DNA of 64,000 nucleotides from Cellulomonas sp. WB94 (GCF_003115775.1 NZ_QEES01000005.1:62001-126000); one strand, 5' to 3'. Counted from the first letter of the stretch, positions 1 through 7,878 are shown. A program made the numbers and translations. Notes: generated by a model from the sequence alone, not told the origin.

Positions 1-328
1 CCCGGGCGTTAAACATGCGGGTCGGCTGGGACGGCTGGTCGTACTTCTTGCCTTCCTCGTCCGGCAGGCGCCGGAACTTGATGCCCACCACGTGCGGGCG
101 GTCGCCGCCGCAGATGTTGGGGATGGCCACCATGCCCATGAACCGCTCAAAACCCGGGACCGGTTCGGTGACGAACCCCAGCTGGAACCGCTCGGCGGTA
201 TCGCGGGAGATACCCCTTCCCGCCAGGTACTCCACCGCCGGCGCGCTCCCCGGAAGGGCCGCCTGGAAGGTCCGGGTCGCCGTCTCCAACGATTTCTGCG
301 ACTCGACGTCGAGCGGCTTGCTCGTCAT
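1..328 (-). CDS. Phage DnaG-type primase, catalytic part (cut by window edge)
   Basis: The frame opens at ATG 328 and runs off the left edge, so about 109 residues are visible. The stretch YLAGRGISRDTAERF, followed by a hydrophobic LGFV and later VGIKFRR, is typical of the start of the DnaG RNA-polymerase/Toprim core. Primases make the RNA primers for lagging-strand synthesis. The zinc-binding domain that normally precedes this core is absent here and is encoded by a separate gene at 824-1207, with an HNH endonuclease gene between. The start overlaps the HNH stop (ATGA). Confidence 0.75.
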   Translation of the reverse strand, partial: MTSKPLDVESQKSLETATRTFQAALPGSAPAVEYLAGRGISRDTAERFQLGFVTEPVPGFERFMGMVAIPNICGGDRPHVVGIKFRRLPDEEGKKYDQPSQPTRMFNAR

Positions 329-843
329 GCCGACACCCAGGTCTTGTGGCGGACGATCTTGTAGACGCACGGGGCGCTCACGCCGAAGAGCTCCGCGAGC
401 TGCTTGTACGTCCAGACGCCTTTCGCGTACTCCGCGCGCATCCACCGGACGTCTTCGGCTGTCAACCGGACGTTCGGGTTGCGCTCACCCACCTGATCCG
501 TGCCGTGTCCCGTGCGGTGCGACTGGTTCTCCGCCGCCGTACCCCACACCAGGTTGCTCAGCCGGTTGTCGGAGCGGTCACCGTTCAGGTGGCACGCCTC
601 CCAGTCGTCGTCGGGCGGCGGGCCCGCGAAGGCGAACAGGACAAGCCGGTGCACCCGCCAGTACGTCCTCTGCCCGGCAACCGAGAGGACGACCGAGCGA
701 TAGCCGTCGTATGTGGGCGCGGTCGCCAACCGCCGCACCTGCGTGTCATCGACGCTCACGATCAGGCCCCAGTCGCTGACCCAGTGCGTCTCGTCGGACG
801 GCACGGGGCGCCAGTGGGGGTCGCTAGCGAACTGTGCGCGCAT
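325..843 (-). CDS. HNH endonuclease (homing type) inside the primase locus
   Basis: 172 residues. A NUMOD4-like N-terminal part (DETHWVSDWGLIVSVDD) precedes an HNH_3-type core (VHRLVLFAFAG, then EACHLNGDRSDNRLSNLVWG), and a helix-turn-helix follows at the C-terminus (YKQLAELFGVSAPCVYKIV). This is the usual layout of free-standing phage HNH homing endonucleases, which nick DNA and promote their own spread. It sits between the zinc-finger gene and the catalytic gene of the primase, overlapping both, which suggests invasion of an originally continuous dnaG-like gene. The ATG at 843 was chosen because the G/C-rich extension further upstream has no homologous character. Confidence 0.8.
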   Translation of the reverse strand: MRAQFASDPHWRPVPSDETHWVSDWGLIVSVDDTQVRRLATAPTYDGYRSVVLSVAGQRTYWRVHRLVLFAFAGPPPDDDWEACHLNGDRSDNRLSNLVWGTAAENQSHRTGHGTDQVGERNPNVRLTAEDVRWMRAEYAKGVWTYKQLAELFGVSAPCVYKIVRHKTWVSA

Positions 844-1207
844 GGGTTCCCCCTCCCGAACGTCGGTAGCGGGGCAGATAGCCGGGGCCGCTAATCGCGG
901 CACCGGCGGGCGTCGTAGCGGCGGTCTCCCCTGTGATCGCGGCGACACGCTGCTGGGCCTCGCGGAAGTCACAGCTCTCCTTCAACATCACCAGGTCCCA
1001 CACGTCTCCGTGGGCCGGGCACGCATGGCAGGTGAAGTAGCAGTCGTCCAGGTTGACCGTGCAGGACGGCCTGGACTCGTCGTGGATAGGGCAGAGGATC
1101 GGCTGCCAGCCGGCGTGGTTGGGCACGTAGTGCACGCCGTACAGGTCCAGGACGGGCCCGATGGGCGGCTTGGCACCGTCCCTGTGTCGCAGTGCGTCGC
1201 GCCTCAT
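824..1207 (-). CDS. Phage primase zinc-binding (CHC2) domain protein
   Basis: 127 residues starting at an ATG that overlaps the WhiB stop. It contains the CHC2 zinc finger of DnaG primases: CPIHDESRPSCTV followed by CYFTCHACPAHGDVWDLV, with the ligands in Cx2H and later CxxC. Full-length DnaG carries this domain at its N-terminus for template recognition; here it is a separate polypeptide. The catalytic part lies at 1-328, downstream in the same leftward operon. A TGTTGTAGCG repeat lies at the WhiB/CHC2 junction. Confidence 0.8.
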   Translation of the reverse strand: MRRDALRHRDGAKPPIGPVLDLYGVHYVPNHAGWQPILCPIHDESRPSCTVNLDDCYFTCHACPAHGDVWDLVMLKESCDFREAQQRVAAITGETAATTPAGAAISGPGYLPRYRRSGGGTHARTVR

Positions 1208-1509
1208 CGTGACGCTACAACACGTTCCAGAAGAAACGGGCCCTGGTTGTACCGCGCCCGGGGGCCGAACCCGCCGCGCACGCCCTGCCGTTCGTCGCGG
1301 GGCACGCCCTCCTCCTCGTTCAGGGCGGAGGCCAGGCACTCGTACTGGACGGGGCACGACTCGCAGAACACCCGGGCCCGGTCGTAGTGAGCCTTGAGCG
1401 CCGACGACGACATGTTGTCCGGCGTGTCGAACGGCTCCGGTCCGATCGACCGGCACACGGCCAGCTCGCGCCAGTCGGCGCCCGTCGACATGTCCACCTG
1501 CACGCTCAC
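1204..1509 (-). CDS. Phage WhiB-family transcription factor
   Basis: 101 residues with the WhiB signature: a first Cys in AVCRS, then VFCESCPVQYECLASAL (CxxCx5C) for a [4Fe-4S] cluster, and a GVRGGFGP turn in place of the usual G[VI]WGG. WhiB proteins are restricted to actinobacteria and their phages and bind region 4 of the housekeeping sigma factor. A phage copy may redirect host transcription or act in superinfection exclusion, as described for mycobacteriophage TM4 WhiB; the role here is inferred. The GTG start at 1509 overlaps the preceding stop (GTGA). Confidence 0.85.
   Translation of the reverse strand: MSVQVDMSTGADWRELAVCRSIGPEPFDTPDNMSSSALKAHYDRARVFCESCPVQYECLASALNEEEGVPRDERQGVRGGFGPRARYNQGPFLLERVVASR
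1213..1222 (-). repeat. Stoperator-like site a
   Basis: TGTTGTAGCG on the minus strand at the WhiB/primase-finger junction, preceded by AACG. Confidence 0.5.
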
Positions 1510-1976
1510 GCGCCCACCTCCGTGCCGTACCCGGCGCGACGCAGCATCATCACGGCGTCGGCCAGGTGCATCCGGATGGGTGCGTCGGACAGCCAGGTGG
1601 GCAGGCGGTTGGACTTGCCTCGGCCCATCACCAGCTCAACCACCGTGCCGATCGTCATGTGCGCCCACCACAGCCCGGCGAAGCGGGCACCGATCGCCTT
1701 CCGCTTGGTCACCAGGATCCCCACGTCCGCCCCGGCGTTGACCCGCTCCGTCTCCGTCTCCCCCAGCAGCCACGCGGCGACCTGCCCGTCGGACGCCTGC
1801 TCCGCAGCGTGCCCGCCCTTGCACTCCCAGCAGACTCCGATGCACCCGATGATGTCGCCCTTGTCGCGCACGCCGGCCTGGTTGCGCAGCTCCGCACCGG
1901 GGAACCCGTTGGCCCTCAGATACCGAATGGTGTCGCTCGTGAAACGAGTGCCCACGTCCTTGCTGCGGTTGGTCAT
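1506..1976 (-). CDS. PD-(D/E)XK nuclease, resolvase-like
   Basis: 156 residues. The sequence GVRDKGDIIGCIGVCWECKGG has the spacing of a PD-(D/E)XK core: an acidic residue in GDI, then ECK as the E-x-K metal-binding pair. It resembles small phage proteins annotated as Holliday-junction-resolvase or VRR-NUC-like nucleases. Its position among primase, exonuclease and ATPase genes suits a role in phage recombination or resolution of branched DNA. Start and stop overlap both neighbours by four bases, so the genes are translationally coupled. Exact substrate is not evident. Confidence 0.65.
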   Translation of the reverse strand: MTNRSKDVGTRFTSDTIRYLRANGFPGAELRNQAGVRDKGDIIGCIGVCWECKGGHAAEQASDGQVAAWLLGETETERVNAGADVGILVTKRKAIGARFAGLWWAHMTIGTVVELVMGRGKSNRLPTWLSDAPIRMHLADAVMMLRRAGYGTEVGA

Positions 1977-2446
1977 CAGGCCACATCCTTCCGGTAGGCG
2001 TGAGCGACCAAGGTTGACACGTAACCCTGCGTCACCCCGAACCGCGCCGCTACAACACGTTGCAGTTCGCCACCCGCCACGGCGCGCCGGATCTCTCGAA
2101 CCTCGTCGTCGGTGAGGCGCGTCTGCGGCAGGCGCGCGCCTGTGGCTTGCCGTCCCCGATCGGTCATGTCGCGCATGTTGTCGGCGTGCAACCCCAGCTC
2201 GAGGTGGTCAGGGTTGCAGCACGGGCGGTTATCGCACTTGTGGCGCACGAACATGCCTTCGGGGATCGGCCCGTTGACCGACTCCCAGGCTGCCCTGTGG
2301 GCGGTCATCTGGTGCCCGTTCCAGTTGAGCTTGCCGTACCCGGTGGAGATGCGACCGGCCTGCCACACGAGGCACCCGTTGGCGTCGGGCCGCACGTTGG
2401 CGGCCAGCTTGTCCGCCAGGCCGATGTCCTTCGGACGGTTGGTCAC
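1976..2446 (-). CDS. HNH endonuclease
   Basis: 156 residues with an HNH_3 core: TAHRAAWESVNGPIPEG followed by FVRHKCDNRPCCNPDHLELG, whose paired Cys residues form a zinc site around the catalytic His. The C-terminus has a resolvase-like helix-turn-helix (RLTDDEVREIRRAVAGG...VTQGYVSTLV). It is one of three HNH-type genes in this 10-kb phage arm. One TGTTGTAGCG repeat (2048-2057) lies inside its coding sequence. The ATG at 2446 overlaps the upstream stop. Confidence 0.8.
   Translation of the reverse strand: MTNRPKDIGLADKLAANVRPDANGCLVWQAGRISTGYGKLNWNGHQMTAHRAAWESVNGPIPEGMFVRHKCDNRPCCNPDHLELGLHADNMRDMTDRGRQATGARLPQTRLTDDEVREIRRAVAGGELQRVVAARFGVTQGYVSTLVAHAYRKDVA
2048..2057 (-). repeat. Stoperator-like site b
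   Basis: TGTTGTAGCG on the minus strand inside the HNH gene, preceded by the same AACG as site a. Confidence 0.5.
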
Positions 2447-2655
2447 GCCGCGGCCTCCTTCGGTCCGATGACACCCAGCTGTGTCAGCGCGGTGAGCAGC
2501 GCCCGGCGGGAGATGACCGCGTTCGGGTTGTGCGTGGCGCCGTACTTCTTCACGTTCACCAGCACGGTCACGTCGTCGTCACCGTCCACGCCGATCAGCA
2601 CCCCACCCGCGTACCCGTTGAAGATGTCCGGGATTTCCGCGTACTGGCCGCTCAC
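2443..2655 (-). CDS. Hypothetical phage protein, 70 aa
   Basis: Small acidic protein starting at a GTG that overlaps the upstream stop (GTGA). No recognised domain. The middle (VLIGVDGDDDVTVLVNV) looks like a short beta-rich segment and the C-terminus (SRRALLTALTQLGVI) is helical. The start/stop chaining with both neighbours is the main evidence that it is translated. Confidence 0.5.
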   Translation of the reverse strand: MSGQYAEIPDIFNGYAGGVLIGVDGDDDVTVLVNVKKYGATHNPNAVISRRALLTALTQLGVIGPKEAAA

Positions 2656-2756
2656 CAGTCGCCCTCGTCGTCGTCGCCGGACCATCCCCACAGGAGGCCG
2701 AACGTGAGGATGAGGATGAACACCATGCCGCCCACGAACACGGTCAGGTCGCTCAC
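2652..2756 (-). CDS. Very short phage membrane peptide, 34 aa
   Basis: GTG start at 2756 overlaps the upstream stop, and its own stop overlaps the next start, so it fits exactly into the operon chain. It consists almost entirely of one membrane span (VFVGGMVFILILTFGLLWGW) with an acidic tail (SGDDDEGDW). No family recognised. A single-span peptide in a phage early operon could act on the host envelope or in exclusion; that is speculation. Confidence 0.5.
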   Translation of the reverse strand: MSDLTVFVGGMVFILILTFGLLWGWSGDDDEGDW

Positions 2757-2992
2757 GACGCACCTCCCAGAGGGTTGGGGACGATCAGCTTGAAGTCGTC
2801 GTCGTGCTCGCATGGCCGGGTCAGCCAGCACCGCGGGCACACCGGGCCGTCCGGCCGGGTGGCCGGCGGGTCGTTCGCGTGGTCGTCGTGCACCAGCTCG
2901 TCGTCCTGGAACCGCACCAGGTCGCCGGGCAGGATCCGCCGGTCACACTCAGCGCACAGGCCCGCGAACCGGGCCTCGAACGGGGCGCTCAC
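2753..2992 (-). CDS. Small zinc-finger phage protein
   Basis: 79 residues with two Cys pairs: LCAECDRRILPGD (CxxC) and VCPRCWLTRPCEHDD (CxxC, Cx5 and His), the pattern of a two-part zinc ribbon. The N-terminal part resembles the PARP-type or HNH-adjacent CxxC motifs common in actinophage small proteins. Start and stop overlap both neighbours. The function is unknown. Confidence 0.55.
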   Translation of the reverse strand: MSAPFEARFAGLCAECDRRILPGDLVRFQDDELVHDDHANDPPATRPDGPVCPRCWLTRPCEHDDDFKLIVPNPLGGAS

Positions 2993-3558
2993 GGCTGCAC
3001 CTCATCCGCGACGGTCACGCCGAGGGCGGGGTACTTCCTGGCGAGCGCACGAGCCGCATGCAGGTATCGGCGCTCGTTCAGCGGGGCATTGTCGTCCAAC
3101 CACTCGCTCAGGAATCGGCCGACCTCGACATCGGTCACCGCCTCCCGCGTGACCCGCAGACCAGCGGCGGGGATGTCCAGTGCGGACGGGTCGTGGTGAT
3201 GGTAGTGGTGCCAGGCACACCCGGCCTCGAACGCCTTCTCCACGAGCTCGTCTTTCGAATCGAACATCCAGTCCTCTGGCACGCCCGTCAGATACTGCGG
3301 CTCCTGCTCGCAGTCGCCGCAGATGGCTGTTGGCACCCCGTTGTCCTCTGTGCCGACCTCGACGTGCTGATCGACTCGCCCGCAGTATGAGCAGCGATCT
3401 ACACCGCTCGCTCCCGCGGGGACGTCTGGGCGGGATGCCTGCCATGCCAGGACGGCGTTGACGATCTGCGGCACGTCGTGAACCTCGTCGAGAGGCTCCT
3501 CCCACGCGTCGGTCACATCGCGGATCACTCGCGCCAGTTCGATCCGGTCGGCGGTCAC
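2989..3558 (-). CDS. Hypothetical phage protein with zinc ribbon
   Basis: 189 residues from a GTG overlapping the upstream stop. A central zinc ribbon is visible (CSYCGRVDQHVEVG...ICGDCEQEP). The C-terminal half is helical, with a His-rich patch (AWHHYHHHD). No function can be assigned. The upstream in-frame extension is G/C-shadow sequence without homologous character, so the GTG at 3558 is preferred. Confidence 0.5.
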   Translation of the reverse strand: MTADRIELARVIRDVTDAWEEPLDEVHDVPQIVNAVLAWQASRPDVPAGASGVDRCSYCGRVDQHVEVGTEDNGVPTAICGDCEQEPQYLTGVPEDWMFDSKDELVEKAFEAGCAWHHYHHHDPSALDIPAAGLRVTREAVTDVEVGRFLSEWLDDNAPLNERRYLHAARALARKYPALGVTVADEVQP

Positions 3559-4583
3559 GCTGCACCGTCCTGTCGGTCGTCGAACTGGGCCACCAGCTCG
3601 GGGTGGGACAGGAACTCGGCCAGCGTGAAGCACTGCCAGGCCGCCGAGATGACGTGCAGGCTGCCCGTCTCCGGGTCCACGTCCTCACCACCCCAGAACG
3701 CGGTCAGGTGCCGCAGCGCGGCGTCGTAGGACAGCGAGAACTCATAGCCGTTGCGCCAGTTGTCCTTGCCGTTCACCCGCGCGTACTTCTGCGCGCCGCG
3801 CCCGTAGTGCTTGGCCAGCAAGTTCAGCGGTCCGGTCGGGATCAGGCTGAACTGGGCCGGCTTCTTGCCCTTCTGCCCACCCGTGCTCGAGGTGACCCGC
3901 ACTTCGTCAGAGACGACGTACTCGCCGTCCAGGTCGACCCCGAACTCTGCGGCCACGTCCTCGAGCCTGTGCAGCTCACCGCTGTACGCTGCAACACCAG
4001 GATCAAGCACGGCGTGCCGCATGGACGGCAACTCCTCCGGGGTCAGGTAGTGGACCCGCTGCGGCGGTCGCATGAACCGGTCTTCGTCCGCCGCCTGCCG
4101 CAGCGCGTCCGCCGCAGTCGCCAGTGTGCGGCCATCCTCGAACTCGAAGACGAACCCGACCCGCAGCCCCAGTGCGGCAGCCAGGGCCATCTCCGCTTGC
4201 GCGCCGGCCGAGTTCTCCCACCCGGACAGCACGCAGATGGCGTCGGCGTGCTGCGCGATCCACGACAGGTCGTCGTTGAGTGCGTCCCGCAGGTTGAACC
4301 GGTTCTCGCCGTCGTTCAGGTCCTCGAACCCGGTCATGCCTTCACCGGTGAACCCGTGGGCGATGTCCCGCTCCGCCGGGTTGAACACCGCGAACCCGGC
4401 CGCCCGCAGGCGGGCCGTGGCGTCGTTGAACGCCGGGAAGTTGAACCCGGGGATGCCCCGCATGGGGCCGGCCACGTACACGTGCATCTTCGTCGTCTCG
4501 TCCTCCACGAACACGGGCGCCAGTTGCTCCGGCGTCGGCTCGTGAATCACCTCGATGCGACTGCCCCGCTGCTGACCACTCAC
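3555..4583 (-). CDS. DUF4406-DUF5664 fusion: predicted nucleotide-metabolism enzyme
   Basis: 342 residues from a GTG overlapping the upstream stop. Residues about 35-140 match DUF4406, relatives of nucleoside 2-deoxyribosyltransferases (HVYVAGPMRGIPGFNFPAF at the start, then SGWENSAGAQAEMALA). The C-terminal half matches DUF5664, known in phages as a dATP/dGTP diphosphohydrolase-like domain (IPTGPLNLLAKHYGRGAQKY, then NWRNGYEFSLSYDAALRHL). Together they suggest manipulation of the purine deoxynucleotide pool during replication. The domain matches come from motif recognition; the reaction is inferred. One TGTTGCAGCG repeat lies inside the gene at 3987-3996. Confidence 0.65.
   Translation of the reverse strand: MSGQQRGSRIEVIHEPTPEQLAPVFVEDETTKMHVYVAGPMRGIPGFNFPAFNDATARLRAAGFAVFNPAERDIAHGFTGEGMTGFEDLNDGENRFNLRDALNDDLSWIAQHADAICVLSGWENSAGAQAEMALAAALGLRVGFVFEFEDGRTLATAADALRQAADEDRFMRPPQRVHYLTPEELPSMRHAVLDPGVAAYSGELHRLEDVAAEFGVDLDGEYVVSDEVRVTSSTGGQKGKKPAQFSLIPTGPLNLLAKHYGRGAQKYARVNGKDNWRNGYEFSLSYDAALRHLTAFWGGEDVDPETGSLHVISAAWQCFTLAEFLSHPELVAQFDDRQDGAA
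3987..3996 (-). repeat. Stoperator-like site c
   Basis: TGTTGCAGCG on the minus strand, followed by TACAGC, as at site f. Confidence 0.5.
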
Positions 4584-5421
4584 GACTGCCACCACTTCTC
4601 CTCGGGCGCCGGCGCCGCCGGCGTGGACCCTGGAACCCACTTCTCGAACCGGCTGTGCGCCGGGTCGGCCCGCAACCGGAGGAAAATCTGCGCGGACGCC
4701 GACTGCTTGCCGTTGCGGTGCTTCACCACCGACACCTTGAACTCGCCGGACTCCCCAACGCCACCGACAGGATCACCTCCGGCGTCTGCGCGGCCTTCCC
4801 CAAGATGAACTTGCGGGCAGGCGGGTCGTCCGGGTGCCCGGCCGCCTCCGACATGTGGTGCAGCACGAACACGGCCGCGCCCGTCTCACGGGCGATCGTC
4901 TTCGCCTCCAACAGGACCGCCTTGTAGATGGCCGTCTCGTTGTCGCCGTCCCCCAACACGTCCATCAGGTTGTCGATGACGATCACCTGCGGGAACGAGT
5001 CGGTCAGCTCCACCCACGCTTCGATCTCCTCGTAGATGGTGTCCAACGTCGGGTTCGGGTCGAAGCAGAACCGGATCTTGCTGGACTCCAACGCCGCCGC
5101 GTAGTACGCGTCCCCGGCACCCGCCAAGCCTTCCGACACCTCCGACACGGCGTCGCCGGTGCGGATGGCGGCCAGCCGGGTGACCGCCGTGTGCGGCGCC
5201 ATGTCCGCGGAGTGGTACAGGGCGGGGATGTTCATCTGGTCGACCCACCACAACGCCAGCCCCGACTTCCCGGCGCCAGGCTGGCCGGCGATCAGGCACA
5301 CCTGCCCCCGGCGGGGCCGGCACCGGAAGTAGCCTCGGTAGAGGTCTTCCAGTCCCGGCACCTCGGGCAGGGGCCGCCCGGTCTCGACGGCCCGGCCCAG
5401 CGAACGACTGGCGGTCAGCAC
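4580..5421 (-). pseudogene. Phage RecA/DnaB-type replicative ATPase with an apparent frameshift
   Basis: From GTG 5421 the protein shows Walker A GQPGAGKSG, a Walker B-like strand VIVIDNLMDVLGDGD and a sensor segment FVLHHMSEAAG. This is the single-domain ATPase fold of phage RepA/DnaB-like helicases. After LGKAAQTPEVILSV the frame leaves the family and stops within about 12 residues. The adjacent frame continues the family sequence (GESGEFKVSVVKHRNGKQSA) and ends in EEKWWQS at 4580, overlapping the next start. One base is missing near 4765. Either the helicase is truncated or the base was lost in assembly; the intact downstream frame favours a recent event. Confidence 0.7.
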
Positions 5422-5425
5422 GTGC

Positions 5426-5953
5426 TCAGGACCCCATCACCGCGTTGTAGACGGCCCGCGTGGTCAGCACGTCGCCCATGGCGGTGTGCTCAGCCGGGTG
5501 TTCGATACCCAGCTCGTCGGCCACGCGGGACAGCCCGTCCACGTCCTCACCGGTCGCCCCGGCGTACAAGGTTTCGACGCACCGCGTGTGGTAGTTCCAC
5601 CGCGGGGTGAACCCGTACTGGCGGAGCAGCCGTTCCAGACGCCGCATGTCGAAGTCGACGACGGCGCCGACCGGGCGCATCTTGGCGCCCGTCCGGTCGT
5701 CGGGCCGGGTGATGTCGTCGATGAGTGCGGCCGCCAGCACGGCCGGTAGTGCCTCGTCCGGGTTGTACCGGGCGTCGTGGTCGACCCGGAACTTCTCGGG
5801 CAGGTGCGCCACCTTGGTGACGTCGTGCTCGAGCTGGAACTGGATCTGCGTCTCCTGACCGTCCGAGTCGCGCCGGATGGCCGCGAACTCCCAGATGTGG
5901 TCGTCCTCGTCCAGGCCGGTCGTCTCGGTGTCCAGGAACACCAGGGCGCTCAC
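5426..5953 (-). CDS. DnaQ-like 3'-5' exonuclease
   Basis: 175 residues from a GTG overlapping the upstream stop. It carries the exonuclease motifs of the DnaQ/DEDD fold: FLDTETTGLDE (Exo I, catalytic D and E), a middle DFDMRRLERLL (Exo II region, N/D) and EHTAMGDVLTT (Exo III, H and D of the DEDDh type). It lies directly upstream of the helicase-like ATPase in the leftward operon, which fits proofreading or end processing during phage replication. About the usual length for single-domain members. Confidence 0.85.
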   Translation of the reverse strand: MSALVFLDTETTGLDEDDHIWEFAAIRRDSDGQETQIQFQLEHDVTKVAHLPEKFRVDHDARYNPDEALPAVLAAALIDDITRPDDRTGAKMRPVGAVVDFDMRRLERLLRQYGFTPRWNYHTRCVETLYAGATGEDVDGLSRVADELGIEHPAEHTAMGDVLTTRAVYNAVMGS

Positions 5954-6402
5954 AGGGTCACCGTGACCTTGCCGGAGCGGAGGATCGCACGCGCGATCAC
6001 GTCCGGGTCCTGGACGTCGATCAGCCTGGCCAGCGCCTTCACCTGCGCCTCGTCGACCGGCGGGTGGACCTTCCGGTGCTCGGCCAGGGCGATCAGCGCG
6101 CGGGCGTCCGCCATCAGCGAGTCGTACGTGTCGGAGTCCCACAGCAGGAAGGAACGCGTCGCGCCCCTCGTCCCATCACCGCTCGACACCGGAGGCAGGT
6201 CGGCCTTGTCGATGACGATGGCGTCGTCCGGCACCAGCCGCACACCCAGTTCCGACTGCACGGCGTCCAGGAGCCCGGTGCGGTTGAACGACCCGCAGAT
6301 GGTTGTCCGCTCACCCCGGAGGGAGACGCCCACCGTGCGGCCGTTCTCGTCCGTGAGGGTCAAGGGCGTCCGCAGGAACGAGGACTTGATGACGGTGCTC
6401 AT
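5950..6402 (-). CDS. Hypothetical phage protein
   Basis: 150 residues from an ATG at 6402 that overlaps the preceding stop. No recognised domain. It is a mixed alpha/beta protein with an early beta-rich half (SSFLRTPLTLTDENGRTVGV) and a helical C-terminus (RALIALAEHRKVHPP). It sits between the proline/glutamine-rich protein and the exonuclease, so a replication-associated role is possible but unsupported. Confidence 0.5.
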   Translation of the reverse strand: MSTVIKSSFLRTPLTLTDENGRTVGVSLRGERTTICGSFNRTGLLDAVQSELGVRLVPDDAIVIDKADLPPVSSGDGTRGATRSFLLWDSDTYDSLMADARALIALAEHRKVHPPVDEAQVKALARLIDVQDPDVIARAILRSGKVTVTL

Positions 6403-7055
6403 CGCTTGTTCAGCCACTGGTCAGGGGCCAGCTGGGACGGGTCCACCGGCGGGTTGCCCTGCTTCTTCCACAGCGGGCACGCCTTGTGGGCCGGGTCCAG
6501 CCACATCGTGTAGGTGCCGCTGTTGTCCCGCTTCATGCGGGTGGCCTTCACCATGGGCCCACGCGCGCACATGGGTGCGGCCGGGTCGTTGTACACGAAC
6601 GTGTTCCCGTACCGGTCCGTCTCCGTGAACGGAGCGCCCGGCTGCTGCTGCGGGACGGGGGCCGGCTGGTAGCCGCCGGCCGCCTGCGCCTGGTACCCGG
6701 GCTGCGGCTGCGTCGCGCCCCACCCGTTGTTGTTCACGTCCGGGCCGGGCACGATCTGCGGGGGCGCCTGCGGGTACGCGGCCTGCTGGACCTGCGGCTG
6801 CGAGATCGGGGGCTGCGGGTACGCGGGATCCGGGACCACCACGGTGGCGGTCGGCCGCAGGCCCTGGTCGGCGGCGTACACGCCGTGCATCTCCCGGGCG
6901 ATCTGCGCCACCTTCGCCAGGATCCCCGTGGAGGCCAGCGCGTCCAGACGCTGCAGCATGTCGTGCGGAGTCTCGGCCCGCACCACCAGCAGCGGCGCGT
7001 CGAACCCGCCGTCACCCTTGAACGATGCCGTCAGCACGGCCTGCTCGTCGCTCAC
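6399..7055 (-). CDS. Phage protein with P/Q-rich linker (unknown function)
   Basis: 218 residues. A helical N-terminal domain (residues 1-70) is joined by a low-complexity proline/glutamine/glycine linker (about 75-135, e.g. QQAAYPQAPPQIVPGP) to a C-terminal domain with two Cys-containing motifs (PMCARGPMVKATRMK and HKACPLWKKQ). A flexible linker between two small domains is seen in phage single-strand-binding or replication accessory proteins, but no specific family is recognised. The start overlaps the upstream frame region near 7052. Confidence 0.5.
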   Translation of the reverse strand: MSDEQAVLTASFKGDGGFDAPLLVVRAETPHDMLQRLDALASTGILAKVAQIAREMHGVYAADQGLRPTATVVVPDPAYPQPPISQPQVQQAAYPQAPPQIVPGPDVNNNGWGATQPQPGYQAQAAGGYQPAPVPQQQPGAPFTETDRYGNTFVYNDPAAPMCARGPMVKATRMKRDNSGTYTMWLDPAHKACPLWKKQGNPPVDPSQLAPDQWLNKR

Positions 7056-7423
7056 TTGCTCTCCTCGCTTGTTGCGTACACGATCACCCGCGGCGCTACA
7101 ACAGCCACGCCGTCGAGAAGGCCGTCCGGGTCGGTGGCGAACGGGAACGCCACCGTCACCGTGCCGAACGGTTCACCGGGGGTGACCTCCGCGACCACCC
7201 CTTCCACCAGCACGGTGTCGCCGCGCTTCACGTCGCCCTCCGCCGCGTGGGCCTGACCGATCAAGGCCAGGGCGATGCCGACGGACAGCGTGATCAGCTG
7301 GTCGGTGGCTCCGCCGTCACGAACCGGCGGCACCCAGCGGGTTTCCCCGTCGGGCAGGTCGATCAGCCTGTTCCCCCACTCGTGCCTGATGAGGCCCGCG
7401 ATCTTGTCGGACATGCTGTCCAT
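7052..7423 (-). CDS. Hypothetical phage protein
   Basis: 123 residues (alternative start MSDK at 7414). The C-terminal half looks like an OB-like or beta-barrel segment (KRGDTVLVEGVVAEVTPGEPF, then VTVAFPFATDPDG). No family recognised. A TGTTGTAGCG repeat lies near its 3' end (7094-7103). It is followed immediately by the next gene of the chain. Confidence 0.45.
   Translation of the reverse strand: MDSMSDKIAGLIRHEWGNRLIDLPDGETRWVPPVRDGGATDQLITLSVGIALALIGQAHAAEGDVKRGDTVLVEGVVAEVTPGEPFGTVTVAFPFATDPDGLLDGVAVVAPRVIVYATSEESK
7094..7103 (-). repeat. Stoperator-like site d
   Basis: TGTTGTAGCG on the minus strand near the 3' end of the 7052-7423 gene. Confidence 0.5.
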
Positions 7424-7424
7424 G

Positions 7425-7877
7425 TCAGTTCCCCTCTGCTGCCCGCTGGCGGGCGGGCGAGCGGCGGTTGCGCCGCTGCTCCGAGTAGGTTGCCCACCGG
7501 CAGTTGCCGGGGGCGTACGGACCGTCGTTGTCGATCCGGTCCAAGGTGAGCCCGAGCGGCCGAGGGCCCATGTCCTCCACGAACGCCCAGAAGTCCTGGT
7601 CCCAGCGGTCGCACACGGTGATGCCGCGGCCGCCGTAGTTGGCGTAGGCCGAATTAGTGGGCGACTTGCACCGCCGACGCATGGTCAACCACGTCTGGTA
7701 GAGCGGGTGCAGGGTGTGGCCATCCCTGTAGGCGGGCGCATCGACCCCTCGGTGAGGCGTCTCCGCCCAGCGCGTCCGCATCGCGCACGACCGACTGCAG
7801 AACCGCCTCCGACGGCTGGGGCGGTCCACGGTGAACGTGCGACCGCAGTCCCCACATACGCGGCAAGGGCTGGTCAC
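7425..7877 (-). CDS. HNH-type endonuclease
   Basis: 150 residues from GTG 7877. An N-terminal zinc ribbon ([11 protein letters not shown], then [10 protein letters not shown]) precedes the widespread phage motif [14 protein letters not shown], then [20 protein letters not shown], which is annotated as HNH-related. The Asp/Asn/His-like and Cys residues in the last block are the expected metal-binding part. Third HNH-type gene of the phage arm. It follows the zinc-ribbon gene with a one-base gap. Confidence 0.7.
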   Translation of the reverse strand: MTSPCRVCGDCGRTFTVDRPSRRRRFCSRSCAMRTRWAETPHRGVDAPAYRDGHTLHPLYQTWLTMRRRCKSPTNSAYANYGGRGITVCDRWDQDFWAFVEDMGPRPLGLTLDRIDNDGPYAPGNCRWATYSEQRRNRRSPARQRAAEGN

Positions 7878-7878
7878 G

